The position numbers and the translations under genes were made by a program. Source: Calothrix sp. FI2-JRJ7 (GTDB lineage Bacteria > Cyanobacteriota > Cyanobacteriia > Cyanobacteriales > Nostocaceae). From it: 64,000 bases of DNA. The DNA is taken from NCBI GenBank assembly GCA_019359675.1, contig JAHHGX010000079.1:1-64000 (forward strand), read 5' to 3'. This document shows, piece after piece, positions 35,490 through 45,319 of this stretch. Position 1 is the stretch's first letter, and each line of letters starts with the position of its first letter. Below the pieces are notes generated by a model. That model was not told where the DNA came from and searched no databases. It worked only from the letters and a program-made list of their open reading frames with translations.

Positions 35490-36896
35490 ATGACAGATTT
35501 TTTGCCAACAGGTATTCAACTTACGTATCTTATTGCCGCATCGTTATTTATTCTCGGTTTAAAAAAATTAGGTTCACCAGCTACCGCACGGCAAGGTAAC
35601 GTCGTCGCAGCAGTTGGGATGTTATTGGCTATTGTGGCTACTATGCTCGATAGTCATGTGCTGAACTACAAAATGATTTTAATAGGTTTGGCTATTGGCT
35701 CAGTAATAGGAGCAATAGGCGCCTACAAAGTCCAAATGACCGAAATGCCTCAAATGGTCGGTTTGCTCAACGGTTTAGGTGGCGCCGCATCTGGTCTTGT
35801 TGCCATTGCCGAGTTCTGGCGGTTGAGACAACATAACGAACTTGTGTCAGTGGACGCAAATATTTCGATGCTGCTTGATGTATTAATTGGTGGCGTTACC
35901 TTTACAGGCAGTACACTGGCTTTTGCCAAACTCCAAGGTTTAGTAACAGGCAAGCCAATAAAATTTCCCTTCCAAAAGGCTTTTAACGCTTTACTGCTAG
36001 TAACATTTATTGCGGGTGGCGCTTATCTCCTCATTGCGCCTCATAATCTGCCAGTATTTATAGCAGTGACAATTGTCTCTTTAATACTAGGTGTTATGTT
36101 CGTCATTCCCATTGGTGGTGGTGACATGCCCGTAGTAATTTCGTTATTAAACTCGTTTTCTGGTTTAGCTGCTGCTGCTGCGGGTTTTGTGGTGATGAAT
36201 AATATGTTAATCATCGCAGGCGCCTTGGTTGGTGCATCAGGTATTATCCTCACCGAAATAATGTGTAAAGCAATGAACCGTTCGTTAATCAGCGTACTGT
36301 TTGATGCTTTTGGTTCCGAAGCTGGCGCCGTTACAAGTGGTGGAAGTGGAGATACAGGCGACAAATCAGTTCGCAGCATCGACCCCGAAGAAGGTGCGAT
36401 GATGTTAGGATACGCGCGCTCAGTAGTAATAGTCCCAGGTTATGGAATGGCAGTAGCACAAGCACAACACGGTGTTCGCGAACTCGCAGACCAACTCGAA
36501 CGTATGGGTGTAGATGTTAAATATGCCATTCACCCTGTAGCAGGTAGAATGCCAGGACACATGAACGTGTTACTAGCTGAAGCAAATGTACCCTACGAAC
36601 AGCTACACGACATGGAAGATATTAACCCACAGTTCGACCAAACCGACGTAGCACTAATTATTGGCGCCAATGATGTAGTTAACCCTGCCGCGCGTACCGA
36701 TGAGTCAAGCCCTATTTACGGAATGCCCATTTTAGAAGTAGATAGGGCAAAGCACACTATCGTAATTAAACGCGGGATGAGCGCAGGTTTCGCTGGTGTA
36801 GAAAACGAATTATTCTACAAAGATAAAACCACAATGCTCTTCGGCAGCGCTAAAGACATGGTAGGCAAGTTAGTTTCCGAAGTAAAACAACTGTAA
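35490..36896 (+). CDS. pntB: NAD(P) transhydrogenase beta subunit
   Basis: 468 residues. Multiple spans fill residues 1-260 (for example LIGLAIGSVIGAIGAYKVQM and NGLGGAASGLVAIAEF). The NADP-binding domain III follows, with VVIVPGYGMAVAQAQHGVRE, the GRMPGHMNVLLAEANVPY motif and ALIIGANDVVNPAA. Last gene of the three-gene operon. A hairpin at 36926-36962 follows. Confidence 0.95.
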   Translation: MTDFLPTGIQLTYLIAASLFILGLKKLGSPATARQGNVVAAVGMLLAIVATMLDSHVLNYKMILIGLAIGSVIGAIGAYKVQMTEMPQMVGLLNGLGGAASGLVAIAEFWRLRQHNELVSVDANISMLLDVLIGGVTFTGSTLAFAKLQGLVTGKPIKFPFQKAFNALLLVTFIAGGAYLLIAPHNLPVFIAVTIVSLILGVMFVIPIGGGDMPVVISLLNSFSGLAAAAAGFVVMNNMLIIAGALVGASGIILTEIMCKAMNRSLISVLFDAFGSEAGAVTSGGSGDTGDKSVRSIDPEEGAMMLGYARSVVIVPGYGMAVAQAQHGVRELADQLERMGVDVKYAIHPVAGRMPGHMNVLLAEANVPYEQLHDMEDINPQFDQTDVALIIGANDVVNPAARTDESSPIYGMPILEVDRAKHTIVIKRGMSAGFAGVENELFYKDKTTMLFGSAKDMVGKLVSEVKQL

Positions 36897-36925
36897 CTTA
36901 CATATCCAAAAAGCATACAACCCTT

Positions 36926-36962
36926 GTGGAGCAGGCATCCTTGCCTGTTCCTTTTTGTCTTG
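36926..36962 (+). terminator. Hairpin after pntB built from a dispersed repeat
   Basis: gcaggcatccttgcctgttc followed by ctttttgtct gives a small stem and a T-rich run. The same core (ggcatccttgcc) recurs at 49310-49385, so a repeat has been used as a terminator. Confidence 0.55.
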
Positions 36963-37028
36963 TAGGTTGGGTGGAGGAACGGAACCCAACGTTTATTGTT
37001 GAGTAACATGATAGCGAAGCCAACCTAC
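36961..37028. repeat. Dispersed inverted repeat GTAGGTTGGGT, long copy
   Basis: The element starts gtaggttgggtggagg and closes gccaacctac, with an inner hairpin ggaacggaaccc. Same family as 11015, 17650 and 62040. Confidence 0.75.
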
Positions 37029-37132
37029 TAGTTAATTTCAAAAATTTTATTAGTAAAGTTTTTTACCACAGAAGCACAGAGACACAGAGGAAAGAATAGC
37101 AGTAAACCGCTCTCTTTTAAAGACAACACTTG

Positions 37133-38125
37133 TTAACTTGAGCGGTAGGAAGACGATTTGAGGCGCCCCCTGGTTAATAACAGTACAGACACCCCTAGCA
37201 CACCAACGAGTGTGACGGTTGGCTCAGGTTCTGGCACTTTAGTAGTCCGGCTCGATTGGATGTATTGGGATAAACCAGTAAGATTGTCGGTATTAATTAA
37301 ATCGACACCAGCATTATAAAGCGGTCCCCAAACACTAGGAGCATCCTGTGGAAGATTCCAAAAGCGCAGAATTTTGTTCTCGCTATGTACTTGAGCCACG
37401 ATATTCTCTATAGCTGCCTTTGTGTCATCCGGAATAATGCCCCTACCATCCCACGCTAAATCGCCAGTAAAGAAATTGTTCCAATTGTCGCTAATCAAGG
37501 GAATGAACTCAGGTGCAATGCCTCTACCAATGTCGCTCCTACGACCATCATAAGCAGCATAGCGCAAATTCTGCTCAAGCATATAATCTCGCGGTCGGTT
37601 GCCGGAGATGATGACGCTAACTGCTCCTTCTTGCACGTCATAGCCGCTGGAGGCATTTTTGGTATATGTCGTGAATAGTCTTGGATTGTTAGCTGCGTAG
37701 TCGCTTAGAGTATCATGCAGGCGTTGGTAAGTTGAAAGACCCTCACTCTTGATGTCAACCAACAGAATTATCTTAGTGCCGTCTTTGTAAATACCACCAT
37801 TGTTCGCGCCAGTTGCCAAGTTCTGTAGCGGGGTCAGGTAAAGCTCACTAAGCGTGGGTAGTGTCGTTGCGTCAGCTACCGGGTCGTGAGCAACGCGCAG
37901 TTGGTTATCGTAGTCGTAGAGCCAGATGTCAGATTCAACACTAATGAATCCGTTGTGGAGGGCGTCAAACAGTGGGTACTCATGTTCGTAGTCGTTGTGG
38001 GCATGGGTGCTTGGTACGGCAAAGTTGCTTGGTACAGGAACCGTATTAGCATCAGCTTGACCGACCCAACAACTCGCAGCGACAGCAGAAACTGCCAATG
38101 TGCGGATGAGATTCTTGATGACCAT
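37133..38125 (-). CDS. PEP-CTERM secreted phosphodiesterase-like protein
   Basis: 330 residues. An N-terminal signal peptide ends at about QADA. The catalytic barrel resembles PI-PLC/GDPD-type phosphodiesterases: STHAHNDYEHEYPLFDALHN, then ISVESDIWLYDNQ-like text and RVAHDPVAD carry the expected His, Glu and Asp residues. It belongs closest to the AIM6-like branch. The C-terminus VPEPEPTVTLVGVLGVSVLL plus an Arg-rich tail is a PEP-CTERM exosortase sorting signal. The protein is thus likely exported and processed at the envelope or in the sheath. Confidence 0.82.
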   Translation of the reverse strand: MVIKNLIRTLAVSAVAASCWVGQADANTVPVPSNFAVPSTHAHNDYEHEYPLFDALHNGFISVESDIWLYDYDNQLRVAHDPVADATTLPTLSELYLTPLQNLATGANNGGIYKDGTKIILLVDIKSEGLSTYQRLHDTLSDYAANNPRLFTTYTKNASSGYDVQEGAVSVIISGNRPRDYMLEQNLRYAAYDGRRSDIGRGIAPEFIPLISDNWNNFFTGDLAWDGRGIIPDDTKAAIENIVAQVHSENKILRFWNLPQDAPSVWGPLYNAGVDLINTDNLTGLSQYIQSSRTTKVPEPEPTVTLVGVLGVSVLLLTRGRLKSSSYRSS

Positions 38126-38201
38126 AGATGCAAATTCCAGAATGTTTTAACGTGCGGCTTGCACCTAATAATGATCAAACAAGGTGAAGCTAGGGTAAAG
38201 T

Positions 38202-39425
38202 TCAAGTTAAATCCCGTCTTTGCATCTCACTATTTTCTTTTACTAGGTTGTCTAGGTTGTTATTTAAGATGTTTTTTAATCCTATTACTAAACGTTTAAT
38301 ACCTTCTTGTGCTGTTTCTTGTTGTAAGGCGCCGTAAGCTACACGTAGGTAACACCCTTGGTTCATGCCGAATGTAGTTCCGGGAAGTGCGGCTACTTTA
38401 CATTCTTTGATTAGTCGTTCAACTAGTGTAAATGTATCTATTGAGGTGTGGACTTTTAAGAAGAAGTAAAAGGCGCCATCAGCGGGAGCTATTGTACATA
38501 TACCTTCTAATTTTTGGAGCGAGTCAAGAACTCCCAAGCGTACTTTAGCAAGTTTGCTTAGATTTTCTTGAATATATTTGGGTGAAGATTGTAAGGCGCC
38601 TAATGCTGCATATTGTGAAATGACGGGTGGGCAAATCAAAATAGTATCTTGTACTTTTTGAATTGATACCAGTAAGTTTGAGGGAATTACCATATAGCCA
38701 ATACGCCAGCTAGCAAAACCGTAAGCTTTTGATAGACTAAATAAAGAAATTGTGTGTTTGCTGCTATTGGGAAATGAGCCAGGTGATACATGCTTTACAC
38801 CGTTGTATGTAAAGTAGTCGTATGCTTCATCACTAATATGATAAATACCGCGTTCGTGACAAAGTTGATTTATCGCACGTAAAGATGCTTCTGGATATAC
38901 TACACCTGTGGGATTATTTGGAGATATTGTTACAATCGCACGGGTTTTTGGTGTAATTGCTTTTTCGATAGCATCTACACGTAATTGGTAATTATTATCA
39001 GTTTCAACTATGACTGGATGGCAACCAGCCATTATCGTCGCCATTTCATGATTAAAGTAATATGGCGCATTTAAAATTATTTCATCGCCAGGTGAAGTAA
39101 TTGTTAATACAGCATTTACAAAACCCATATTGCTACCAGCAGTGACGACAATACAGTTATCATCTTTTATTTCTATGTTATTAAAGCTTTGTAATTTAGC
39201 TTGAATTGCTGCTATTAATGGGGGAATACCAATAACCTGTTTGTATAAATTATTTGATTCCTCAGCTAGGAATTTAGGTAACAACTCGATAGCTTCTGGT
39301 GGTGGAGGGTATGAAACTACTCCTTGTCCTAAAGAAATTGTTCCGGGTGTGTTGCGGATTAATTCCCCGACGATGGGAATGATTGGAGACTGTACTGTCT
39401 CCATACGTGAAAGAATATTAGTCAT
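38202..39425 (-). CDS. PLP-dependent class I aminotransferase
   Basis: 407 residues of fold type I: TAGSNMGFVNAVL, the TISPNNPTGVVYP loop, ISDEAYDYFTY with the PLP Asp-Tyr pair, and SLFSLSKAYGFASWRIGYMV with the Schiff-base Lys. The general family covers aspartate, aromatic and alanine aminotransferases; the substrate cannot be fixed. It lies 53 bases downstream of the shell-protein gene, on the same strand. Confidence 0.92.
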   Translation of the reverse strand: MTNILSRMETVQSPIIPIVGELIRNTPGTISLGQGVVSYPPPPEAIELLPKFLAEESNNLYKQVIGIPPLIAAIQAKLQSFNNIEIKDDNCIVVTAGSNMGFVNAVLTITSPGDEIILNAPYYFNHEMATIMAGCHPVIVETDNNYQLRVDAIEKAITPKTRAIVTISPNNPTGVVYPEASLRAINQLCHERGIYHISDEAYDYFTYNGVKHVSPGSFPNSSKHTISLFSLSKAYGFASWRIGYMVIPSNLLVSIQKVQDTILICPPVISQYAALGALQSSPKYIQENLSKLAKVRLGVLDSLQKLEGICTIAPADGAFYFFLKVHTSIDTFTLVERLIKECKVAALPGTTFGMNQGCYLRVAYGALQQETAQEGIKRLVIGLKNILNNNLDNLVKENSEMQRRDLT

Positions 39426-39478
39426 GGATAATCGTTGCTGGGTAGGCGCCTACTTTATTTTTAACGAGAAATTAAATT

Positions 39479-39817
39479 TTATGCTGATAGTGGTGGGGGA
39501 AAGCGGATATCGGCGCCGAAGTTTTCTATCGATGCACTGCTATGTATAGGTAAAGCATATTCTAAATTTTCATGGGGACGAGGAATAATGTGATGCGATA
39601 GCAACTCACCACCGTTAACTCTATTTATTGACTCTAACCCTGCTTTCACAGCAACATTTACCTCACCCACATCACCGCGTATTAAAACAGTAATCCTTCC
39701 TAAATCAGTATTTTCGTACCCAACAAAGGTGATGCGCGCGGCTTTACACATCGCATCAGCGACTTCTACCGCAGTAGGAACACCATAAACTTCAATCATA
39801 CCAAGCGCAAAAGTCAT
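39479..39817 (-). CDS. ccmK: Carboxysome shell protein, CcmK-type (BMC domain)
   Basis: 112 residues with one BMC domain: ALGMIEVYGVPTAVEVADAM, VGYENTDLGRITVLIRGDVG, then HHIIPRPHENLEYALP. Such proteins form hexameric tiles of the carboxysome facet. It is alone, not beside ccmLMN or rubisco, nor paired with a second ccmK, and it has a C-terminal tail of about 18 residues (SIENFGADIRFPPPLSA). The sequence departs from the highly conserved CcmK1/K2 core, so it is a minor shell paralogue; which one (K3 to K6) I cannot say. Confidence 0.88.
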   Translation of the reverse strand: MTFALGMIEVYGVPTAVEVADAMCKAARITFVGYENTDLGRITVLIRGDVGEVNVAVKAGLESINRVNGGELLSHHIIPRPHENLEYALPIHSSASIENFGADIRFPPPLSA

Positions 39818-39924
39818 CGTAAGGCAGCGTTTTTGTAATATATCTTGAGGCGCCTATTAGTTTATCGAAATAATTTTACAGGCTTGCTTGTAATGGACGT
39901 AAAAAATGCCCATTAAAATTATAC

Positions 39925-42600
39925 TTATTCATTGAGCTTCTCAAAATCACAAATATAATTTTGACTTTTATTTCTACACTCAACTTTCAGTAATATCCCT
40001 ATTCCCTGACTACGGTCTGATACTAAACGACTTCCTTTATCAGTAAAACGTATAGGCGCTGATGCCCCATTCGCAATATATTGATTTCTTAACATTTTTG
40101 AGAATTCGGTTTTTAGATTTTCGCGTGTAATAGATTTTTGTGAATCTGGAATATTTTTTAAACCCTCAATAATTGCTTTCATTGAGTCATATGCCATTGC
40201 GGTACGCCAACTTATTTGTAAATATGGCCAAAGTTTATCAGCATCATTTTCAAAATTAGTATTGCTAGGATTTGCACTACGATGCCAAGGAACAGCAAGT
40301 ACTAAGTTACTTTTTTGTGCAGATTCTCCAGCATCTTTAGTTAATTTAGCCTCGTACATACTATCTGCACTCAAAAATATTGGTTTATTAGTTGTAATTT
40401 TAGACACTTTAGAGACTACTTCTAAAGATTTATTGAAAATACTTTCTTTAGTTGAAGGAATTAGCAATATCAAATTTGCGTCTCTAGAATCAAAATTGAT
40501 TGAATCAAAGTCACTTCGATTCAAGTCTATTTCTAAGCTATACGGTTGCGGAAAACGTTTTTTAAATGCTTTTTTCAAAGAATTGCTATATGAATCTTCA
40601 CTATCATAAATTACAGATGCTTTAATTTGTGATTGTGCGAGTCTTTTACTAGCATGTTCATATAAAATATCGGCAGTACTACTATCACTAGGTGCCGTGC
40701 GATAAACTCTATATTGCAATTTATCTAACTCATTAGAAGTACTTGTAGGAGAGATAATAACAAGTTTATCTTGATAAGCATTATTTACAACTTCTATAGT
40801 ATTCCTACTAGCATCATGACCGATAACAGCTAGAATGTCTTGGTTTTCTGCTATCTTCTGAGAAATCTCTATAAGACTATCTTTATAAACTAAAGAAGAA
40901 TCTTTTTTATCACTTTCGTTAACAATCTCAACTAGTAATAGTTTACTTTTAATTCCTGTACAATTTAAAGTTTCATTTTTCTCAATAGCCTTTTTAATAT
41001 TATCAACTCCATTACAATTAATCTCACTTTGAGCATGTGCCACTCCACGCAAAATCTCTTCAGAACCACCAAAGTTAGTACTGATTGGTACAGATACCGC
41101 TATTTGCAACTTATTTCCACTTTTTAAAGCAATAGCATTATTTAAATAAATTAGAGTCTCAGGGTCGTTCCTTTTTTGTTTTAATGATTTTGTAAAGGAT
41201 TGAATTGCTAAATCCCACTTCCCATTTTTAAACTCAGATATTCCTTGCTTTTTATAAATAGTGTTTTTTTCTTCATTAAAGAGAGACTTTCCTCCATGAC
41301 TAAAGTATTTTTCAAGGCTTCCATAAACACTGGGTGATGTCGCTGCTGCTTCCGGTGTTCTTTGAGGAAATTGTACTTGATTATCTACATTTTTATTCAA
41401 ACCAAGATTAAATAAAGGTATTAAAGCACTCAGCAATATTCCAATAATTACTAAACCTGCCCACTTACGTCGGTGCCAAAGTATTCGGATTTTACGTTTT
41501 AATTTTTGAAAGTTGATAATATTAACTAATGGTTGAGGCCATAATAGAGAATTTTCTGCGGGGTTTTGGCAAATTATTGGTAGCCAAGAAGCGCAAGGGT
41601 AATCATTTTCTATATCTTCTAACTTTTCTTGCGCTTGTCGCACCGCTGTATAAAATCGCTCACCTTGAGAAAATAATCGCAAAAATTCTTGTAAAAATTC
41701 ATGTGCAACTTCATCGGGCACAGGTTCCCGCATTACAATTACTTGGGGAATTCCTAGTTTTGCCAATCTATTTGCTAACCCCAAACCATCACAAGAGTTA
41801 AAAATTGCTAGCTTCAATCCATTTTGAATCGCCTTTTTAAAAGCGTTTCTTAATTCACCCAGTGATAAACTGTCTATGTCACTAATTTGAATAACTCCGT
41901 CGTTTCCTCCATTTTTAGTCGAACTGTGTCCTGCAAAATACAAAATATCCCAAGGCTCATCTTCATTGCGTAAGGTTTCACAAAGCTTTCTCCGCGTTGT
42001 GTTTCTTAATATTTCTATTTTTGCTCCTGGTAATTGATTCAGTAAATCAGTATCTATATCAACATTAAGCCCTTCAGTATTACCTAAAATTGTCAAAATT
42101 CTGACAGGGGTTCTGAGCGGACTTGAAGGCCGAGCGTTGTCGGCGCCTAATGCAAGCCATGCTTTCGGGCGATTTTGGAATAATTCCCACTGATGTAAAG
42201 GTAATTTCTTGAGAATTTCGTCATCAGTTTGGAAAATAACGCGGGCTGGTTCGTCAATATGTACTTCTTCTTGTACCCATTGGCGCAGTTGAATTATATC
42301 GGTTCGTACACACCAAATTCTCAAACTTTCTTCAAGAGCGTCAGCAGCATTCTTACACTCTCTAGGAGTTGAGAAGTTTGTTGGTTGAGCCGGGTCAACC
42401 GTAATTATTCTTTGAACTAATGGTAAATGTCTGTAAATTTGTTGAAAATTTCTATGAAGCTCTGGAATCTCAGGGGCTGGAGGTAATTTTCCTTTCTTAG
42501 TAAAATAAGTCGGTTTACCTTCCTCATTAATCGACAGCGTGACCGGAAAACCTTCCTCAAAACTGCCATTCCCGATATCAAATACAACGACTTTAGCCAT
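39925..42600 (-). CDS. Transmembrane CHAT protease with TPR and periplasmic ligand-binding domain
   Basis: 891 residues in clear sections. Residues 1-150 are an unassigned front. Residues 150-345 are a caspase-like CHAT domain with the catalytic His in YFAGHSS (H225) and Cys in IFNSCDGLG (C270). A basic stretch and one span (AGLVIIGILLSALIPLFNLG, about 381-400) follow. Residues 447-492 look like TPR (YKKQGISEFKNGKWDLAIQS). Residues 497-885 are a type I periplasmic binding fold of the branched-chain amino-acid receptor class (LQIAVSVPISTNFGGSEEIL, GHDASRNTIEVVNNAYQDKL, ISPTSTSNELDKL, ASVIYDSEDSYSNSLKKAF). The layout implies an external ligand sensor controlling an internal protease. Confidence 0.85.
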   Translation of the reverse strand: MAKVVVFDIGNGSFEEGFPVTLSINEEGKPTYFTKKGKLPPAPEIPELHRNFQQIYRHLPLVQRIITVDPAQPTNFSTPRECKNAADALEESLRIWCVRTDIIQLRQWVQEEVHIDEPARVIFQTDDEILKKLPLHQWELFQNRPKAWLALGADNARPSSPLRTPVRILTILGNTEGLNVDIDTDLLNQLPGAKIEILRNTTRRKLCETLRNEDEPWDILYFAGHSSTKNGGNDGVIQISDIDSLSLGELRNAFKKAIQNGLKLAIFNSCDGLGLANRLAKLGIPQVIVMREPVPDEVAHEFLQEFLRLFSQGERFYTAVRQAQEKLEDIENDYPCASWLPIICQNPAENSLLWPQPLVNIINFQKLKRKIRILWHRRKWAGLVIIGILLSALIPLFNLGLNKNVDNQVQFPQRTPEAAATSPSVYGSLEKYFSHGGKSLFNEEKNTIYKKQGISEFKNGKWDLAIQSFTKSLKQKRNDPETLIYLNNAIALKSGNKLQIAVSVPISTNFGGSEEILRGVAHAQSEINCNGVDNIKKAIEKNETLNCTGIKSKLLLVEIVNESDKKDSSLVYKDSLIEISQKIAENQDILAVIGHDASRNTIEVVNNAYQDKLVIISPTSTSNELDKLQYRVYRTAPSDSSTADILYEHASKRLAQSQIKASVIYDSEDSYSNSLKKAFKKRFPQPYSLEIDLNRSDFDSINFDSRDANLILLIPSTKESIFNKSLEVVSKVSKITTNKPIFLSADSMYEAKLTKDAGESAQKSNLVLAVPWHRSANPSNTNFENDADKLWPYLQISWRTAMAYDSMKAIIEGLKNIPDSQKSITRENLKTEFSKMLRNQYIANGASAPIRFTDKGSRLVSDRSQGIGILLKVECRNKSQNYICDFEKLNE

Positions 42601-42928
42601 CGATATCAGTGATAGTGATTTTTTATACTGTTTAGATAATTGTCAAGTGTGTGTATTTTACACATATTTTATGCTGTTACTTAAGTAATGCTAAAAAAAT
42701 TTACCTTGAATCAAAAATACTTGATCACACTAATAAGTATTATTGACGATTAATTTGACCATTTAGGCATCTATCTAAAGTATGAAATTATACTATACTG
42801 ATGTAAATAATGGTATCTTTAAATCTATTTCTTCAACTATCGAACTTGTTCTACTGTTAAACCCGTTTTTCGGGCAATTGTTTCTTCGTGGTGCAGATTT
42901 CAATTGTACTATAACCCTTTATGTTAAG
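42601..42928. other. Intergenic region with a possible coding relic
   Basis: Minus-strand bases around 42845-42897 read LHHEETIARKTGLTVEQVR and a stop, similar to the C-terminal tail of transposase-like nuclease (Rpn-type) proteins. The rest of that gene is absent. No intact gene is present. Confidence 0.3.
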
Positions 42929-44494
42929 TTATTTATCTAGTTTTTCATCTACTTCATCCATTACCGCAGTAGCTTTATCGGCTAATGGTTTTACTACTTT
43001 AGCTATTGCTTCTTGAATAAATGCTTTTACGAACTCGTCGCGACGGTTAAGTTGAAATTGACGCTGTACTACTTCGGTCATTCCACCATCACCCCAGTCT
43101 TGGTCATTGCGGAAATATTCAATAAAGCTTTTACCTGCAATTCTGGTTAAATAGGCAGCTGTTACACCTTGAATTGCTCTACCAATTACAAATGTACCAA
43201 CGTTGAGTTGTAATGCTGTTGATAGTAATTCTAAGGCGCCTTTTACAATCCCTAAACCCGCGATAGTTTTGGCAAGCGAAAGTGCTAGTTCGCGTCCACG
43301 TTCGGTGTTTAACTCACAACCATATACTCGCGCAATTTCTACTACCATTTGAGCATTTACTGCTGCTGTTGCGAGTAAATCGACTACTGGCAATGGTGTA
43401 ACCGATACTACACCTGCTCCTATCCATTGAAAGCGCTCGACTATTTTATCGGCGGTACGGCGCCGTTGTGTATCAATGAGTTTACGAGCTTCTTCTCCTA
43501 AACGTAGTGATTGTAAGAGAATATTATCGGCGACTAAATCTTCTCCTTCAGCACGTAATATTGCTGCCATTCTTCGTAATAATGGCAACACTTCTGGTTC
43601 TGGTTTGATAAGTTCACCGTTTTCTAGTTCAACAGATTGAGGATTTGCTGAAATTGTTACTACATCGTTTGTTGAAATAAACCCACGCACGCGCTCGCGT
43701 AACCTTGCAACGATTGCTTCTTTGTCTTCGTCTGTGTATAAATCAGTTTTATTGAGAACGAGAATCGAGCGCTTACCAATTTCTGCTAAAGCTTTTAAAG
43801 GCTGATGTTCTGAACGTCGTAAATCGTTATCAACTACAAATAATAATAAATCAGCTTCGGTGGCTAGCTCACGCGCGAGTTGTTCTCTTTCGGTTCCTGC
43901 TACTCCTGCTTCTAAAATACCGGGTGTGTCGGTTATTAAAATCTTGCGCTCTAACCCTTTCAACCGTAAACAGTAAGTTTCACCTGCGGTAGTTGTACCC
44001 ATTGGTGCATCAACCCTACCAACCATTCGCCCCATTATGGCATTTACTAACGATGTTTTACCCGCGCTTCCTGTACCGAACACCACAACCTGAATTTCAC
44101 CACGCGCTAAGTTTGCCTCAATTTCTTTAGATTTACTTAATAACGCTTGACGTGTTACTTCATCTTGTATTTGGGAAACTTGCTGACGCACAGCTTGCAG
44201 TGTTGAAGATGCAGCTTCAGACTTTGCAGCAGGAATTTCAGCAGGTGTAACACGGCGCCGTTCTTTGGTGCGGCGTTTTTTATCACCGTTTTTAATTACG
44301 ATGACATAGTAAACAAATGCTGCGATTAATGCCCCAACCAACAGAACAAGCAGTAATAACAGCAAGTTGCCCAATAAAGGAGAAGAGTAAGACAACTGCC
44401 AGTAAAGTCGGGAAAGCGAGTCAATCAGCCACAGGCTCATAGCCAAAATGACGATTAAACCTACAATTAGGGTAACTAGGCGCGACAGGGGCAT
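42929..44494 (-). CDS. Membrane-associated GTPase with DUF697 domain
   Basis: 521 residues. Two spans lie at the N-terminus (LIVGLIVILAMSLWLIDSLS and NLLLLLLVLLVGALIAAFVY). The G domain has P-loop GTGSAGKTS (about 138-146), G3 DTPG (about 190) and G4 NKTD (about 246). The C-terminal part is the DUF697/YcjF-like helical domain (VSVTPLPVVDLLATAAVNAQ, TFVIGRAIQGVTAAYLTRIA). The family is common in cyanobacteria and some plastids; its role is unknown. Confidence 0.9.
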   Translation of the reverse strand: MPLSRLVTLIVGLIVILAMSLWLIDSLSRLYWQLSYSSPLLGNLLLLLLVLLVGALIAAFVYYVIVIKNGDKKRRTKERRRVTPAEIPAAKSEAASSTLQAVRQQVSQIQDEVTRQALLSKSKEIEANLARGEIQVVVFGTGSAGKTSLVNAIMGRMVGRVDAPMGTTTAGETYCLRLKGLERKILITDTPGILEAGVAGTEREQLARELATEADLLLFVVDNDLRRSEHQPLKALAEIGKRSILVLNKTDLYTDEDKEAIVARLRERVRGFISTNDVVTISANPQSVELENGELIKPEPEVLPLLRRMAAILRAEGEDLVADNILLQSLRLGEEARKLIDTQRRRTADKIVERFQWIGAGVVSVTPLPVVDLLATAAVNAQMVVEIARVYGCELNTERGRELALSLAKTIAGLGIVKGALELLSTALQLNVGTFVIGRAIQGVTAAYLTRIAGKSFIEYFRNDQDWGDGGMTEVVQRQFQLNRRDEFVKAFIQEAIAKVVKPLADKATAVMDEVDEKLDK

Positions 44495-44615
44495 GGATAA
44501 TTAATACTTGGGGGGTGTTATTTCGATTGATGCTCTAATATTAATAGTTTCTAGCAGTATTCGTGGCAACAAACCCAGTTTCTACTTGAACAATAATTAT
44601 TAATCGTGCTTAACA

Positions 44616-45290
44616 ATGACAAGTTCTATTTTTTTAGCTGGTGCAAGTCGTGGTGTTGGTAGAGAAATTGCGAAGTGTCTCACCACACAAGGTCATCATG
44701 TTACCGCGCTGTTGCGAAGTGAAGCATCCCGTGCGGAACTTGAAGCAATGGGAGTCTCTATTATTATAGGTGATGCGATGGCGCCAGATGAGCTTAAACG
44801 CGCGCTGGGGCAGTCAGAAAAACCAATTGATGTTGTAATTAGTACTATTGGTGGTTTGCCTCAAGATGGCATCAAACCTGATTATCCAGGTAATAAGAAT
44901 TTAATTGATGCTGCGGTTGCTAAGGATGTGAAAAAATTTGTACTCGTAACATCAATTGGAACTGGAAATAGCGTATCGGCACTTTCTCCTCAAACATTGG
45001 CGGTATTGCAACCAGTATTAATCGAAAAAGATAAAGCTGAACAACATTTAATTAACAGTGGTTTGACGTATACTATAGTTCGTCCGGGTGGTCTAAAATC
45101 AGAACCAGCTACAGGAAACGGTGTATTAACCGAGGATATTCGCATTATTGGAAGTATCCATCGTGCTGATGTTGCCGATTTAGTCTGCCGCACTATAAAA
45201 AATACGCGCGCAGACAATAAAATTTTATCGGCAGTAGATAAAAATATGTTATTTGGGCAGTTTGAATTCGAGATATTCGATTTGAGCTAA
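44616..45290 (+). CDS. NAD(P)-binding atypical SDR family protein
   Basis: 224 residues. IFLAGASRGVGREIAKCL is the NAD(P)-binding motif, with VDVVISTIGGLP and KFVLVTSIGTG along the cofactor, and TIVRPGGL near the C-terminus, as in NmrA/BVR-B type proteins. It probably reduces a small molecule or senses the redox state of NADP. It starts about 120 bases from the divergent GTPase gene and is followed by a hydrolase gene 29 bases on. Confidence 0.88.
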   Translation: MTSSIFLAGASRGVGREIAKCLTTQGHHVTALLRSEASRAELEAMGVSIIIGDAMAPDELKRALGQSEKPIDVVISTIGGLPQDGIKPDYPGNKNLIDAAVAKDVKKFVLVTSIGTGNSVSALSPQTLAVLQPVLIEKDKAEQHLINSGLTYTIVRPGGLKSEPATGNGVLTEDIRIIGSIHRADVADLVCRTIKNTRADNKILSAVDKNMLFGQFEFEIFDLS

Positions 45291-45319
45291 TATATTTATT
45301 TTCTAATCTCAAGAAGCCT

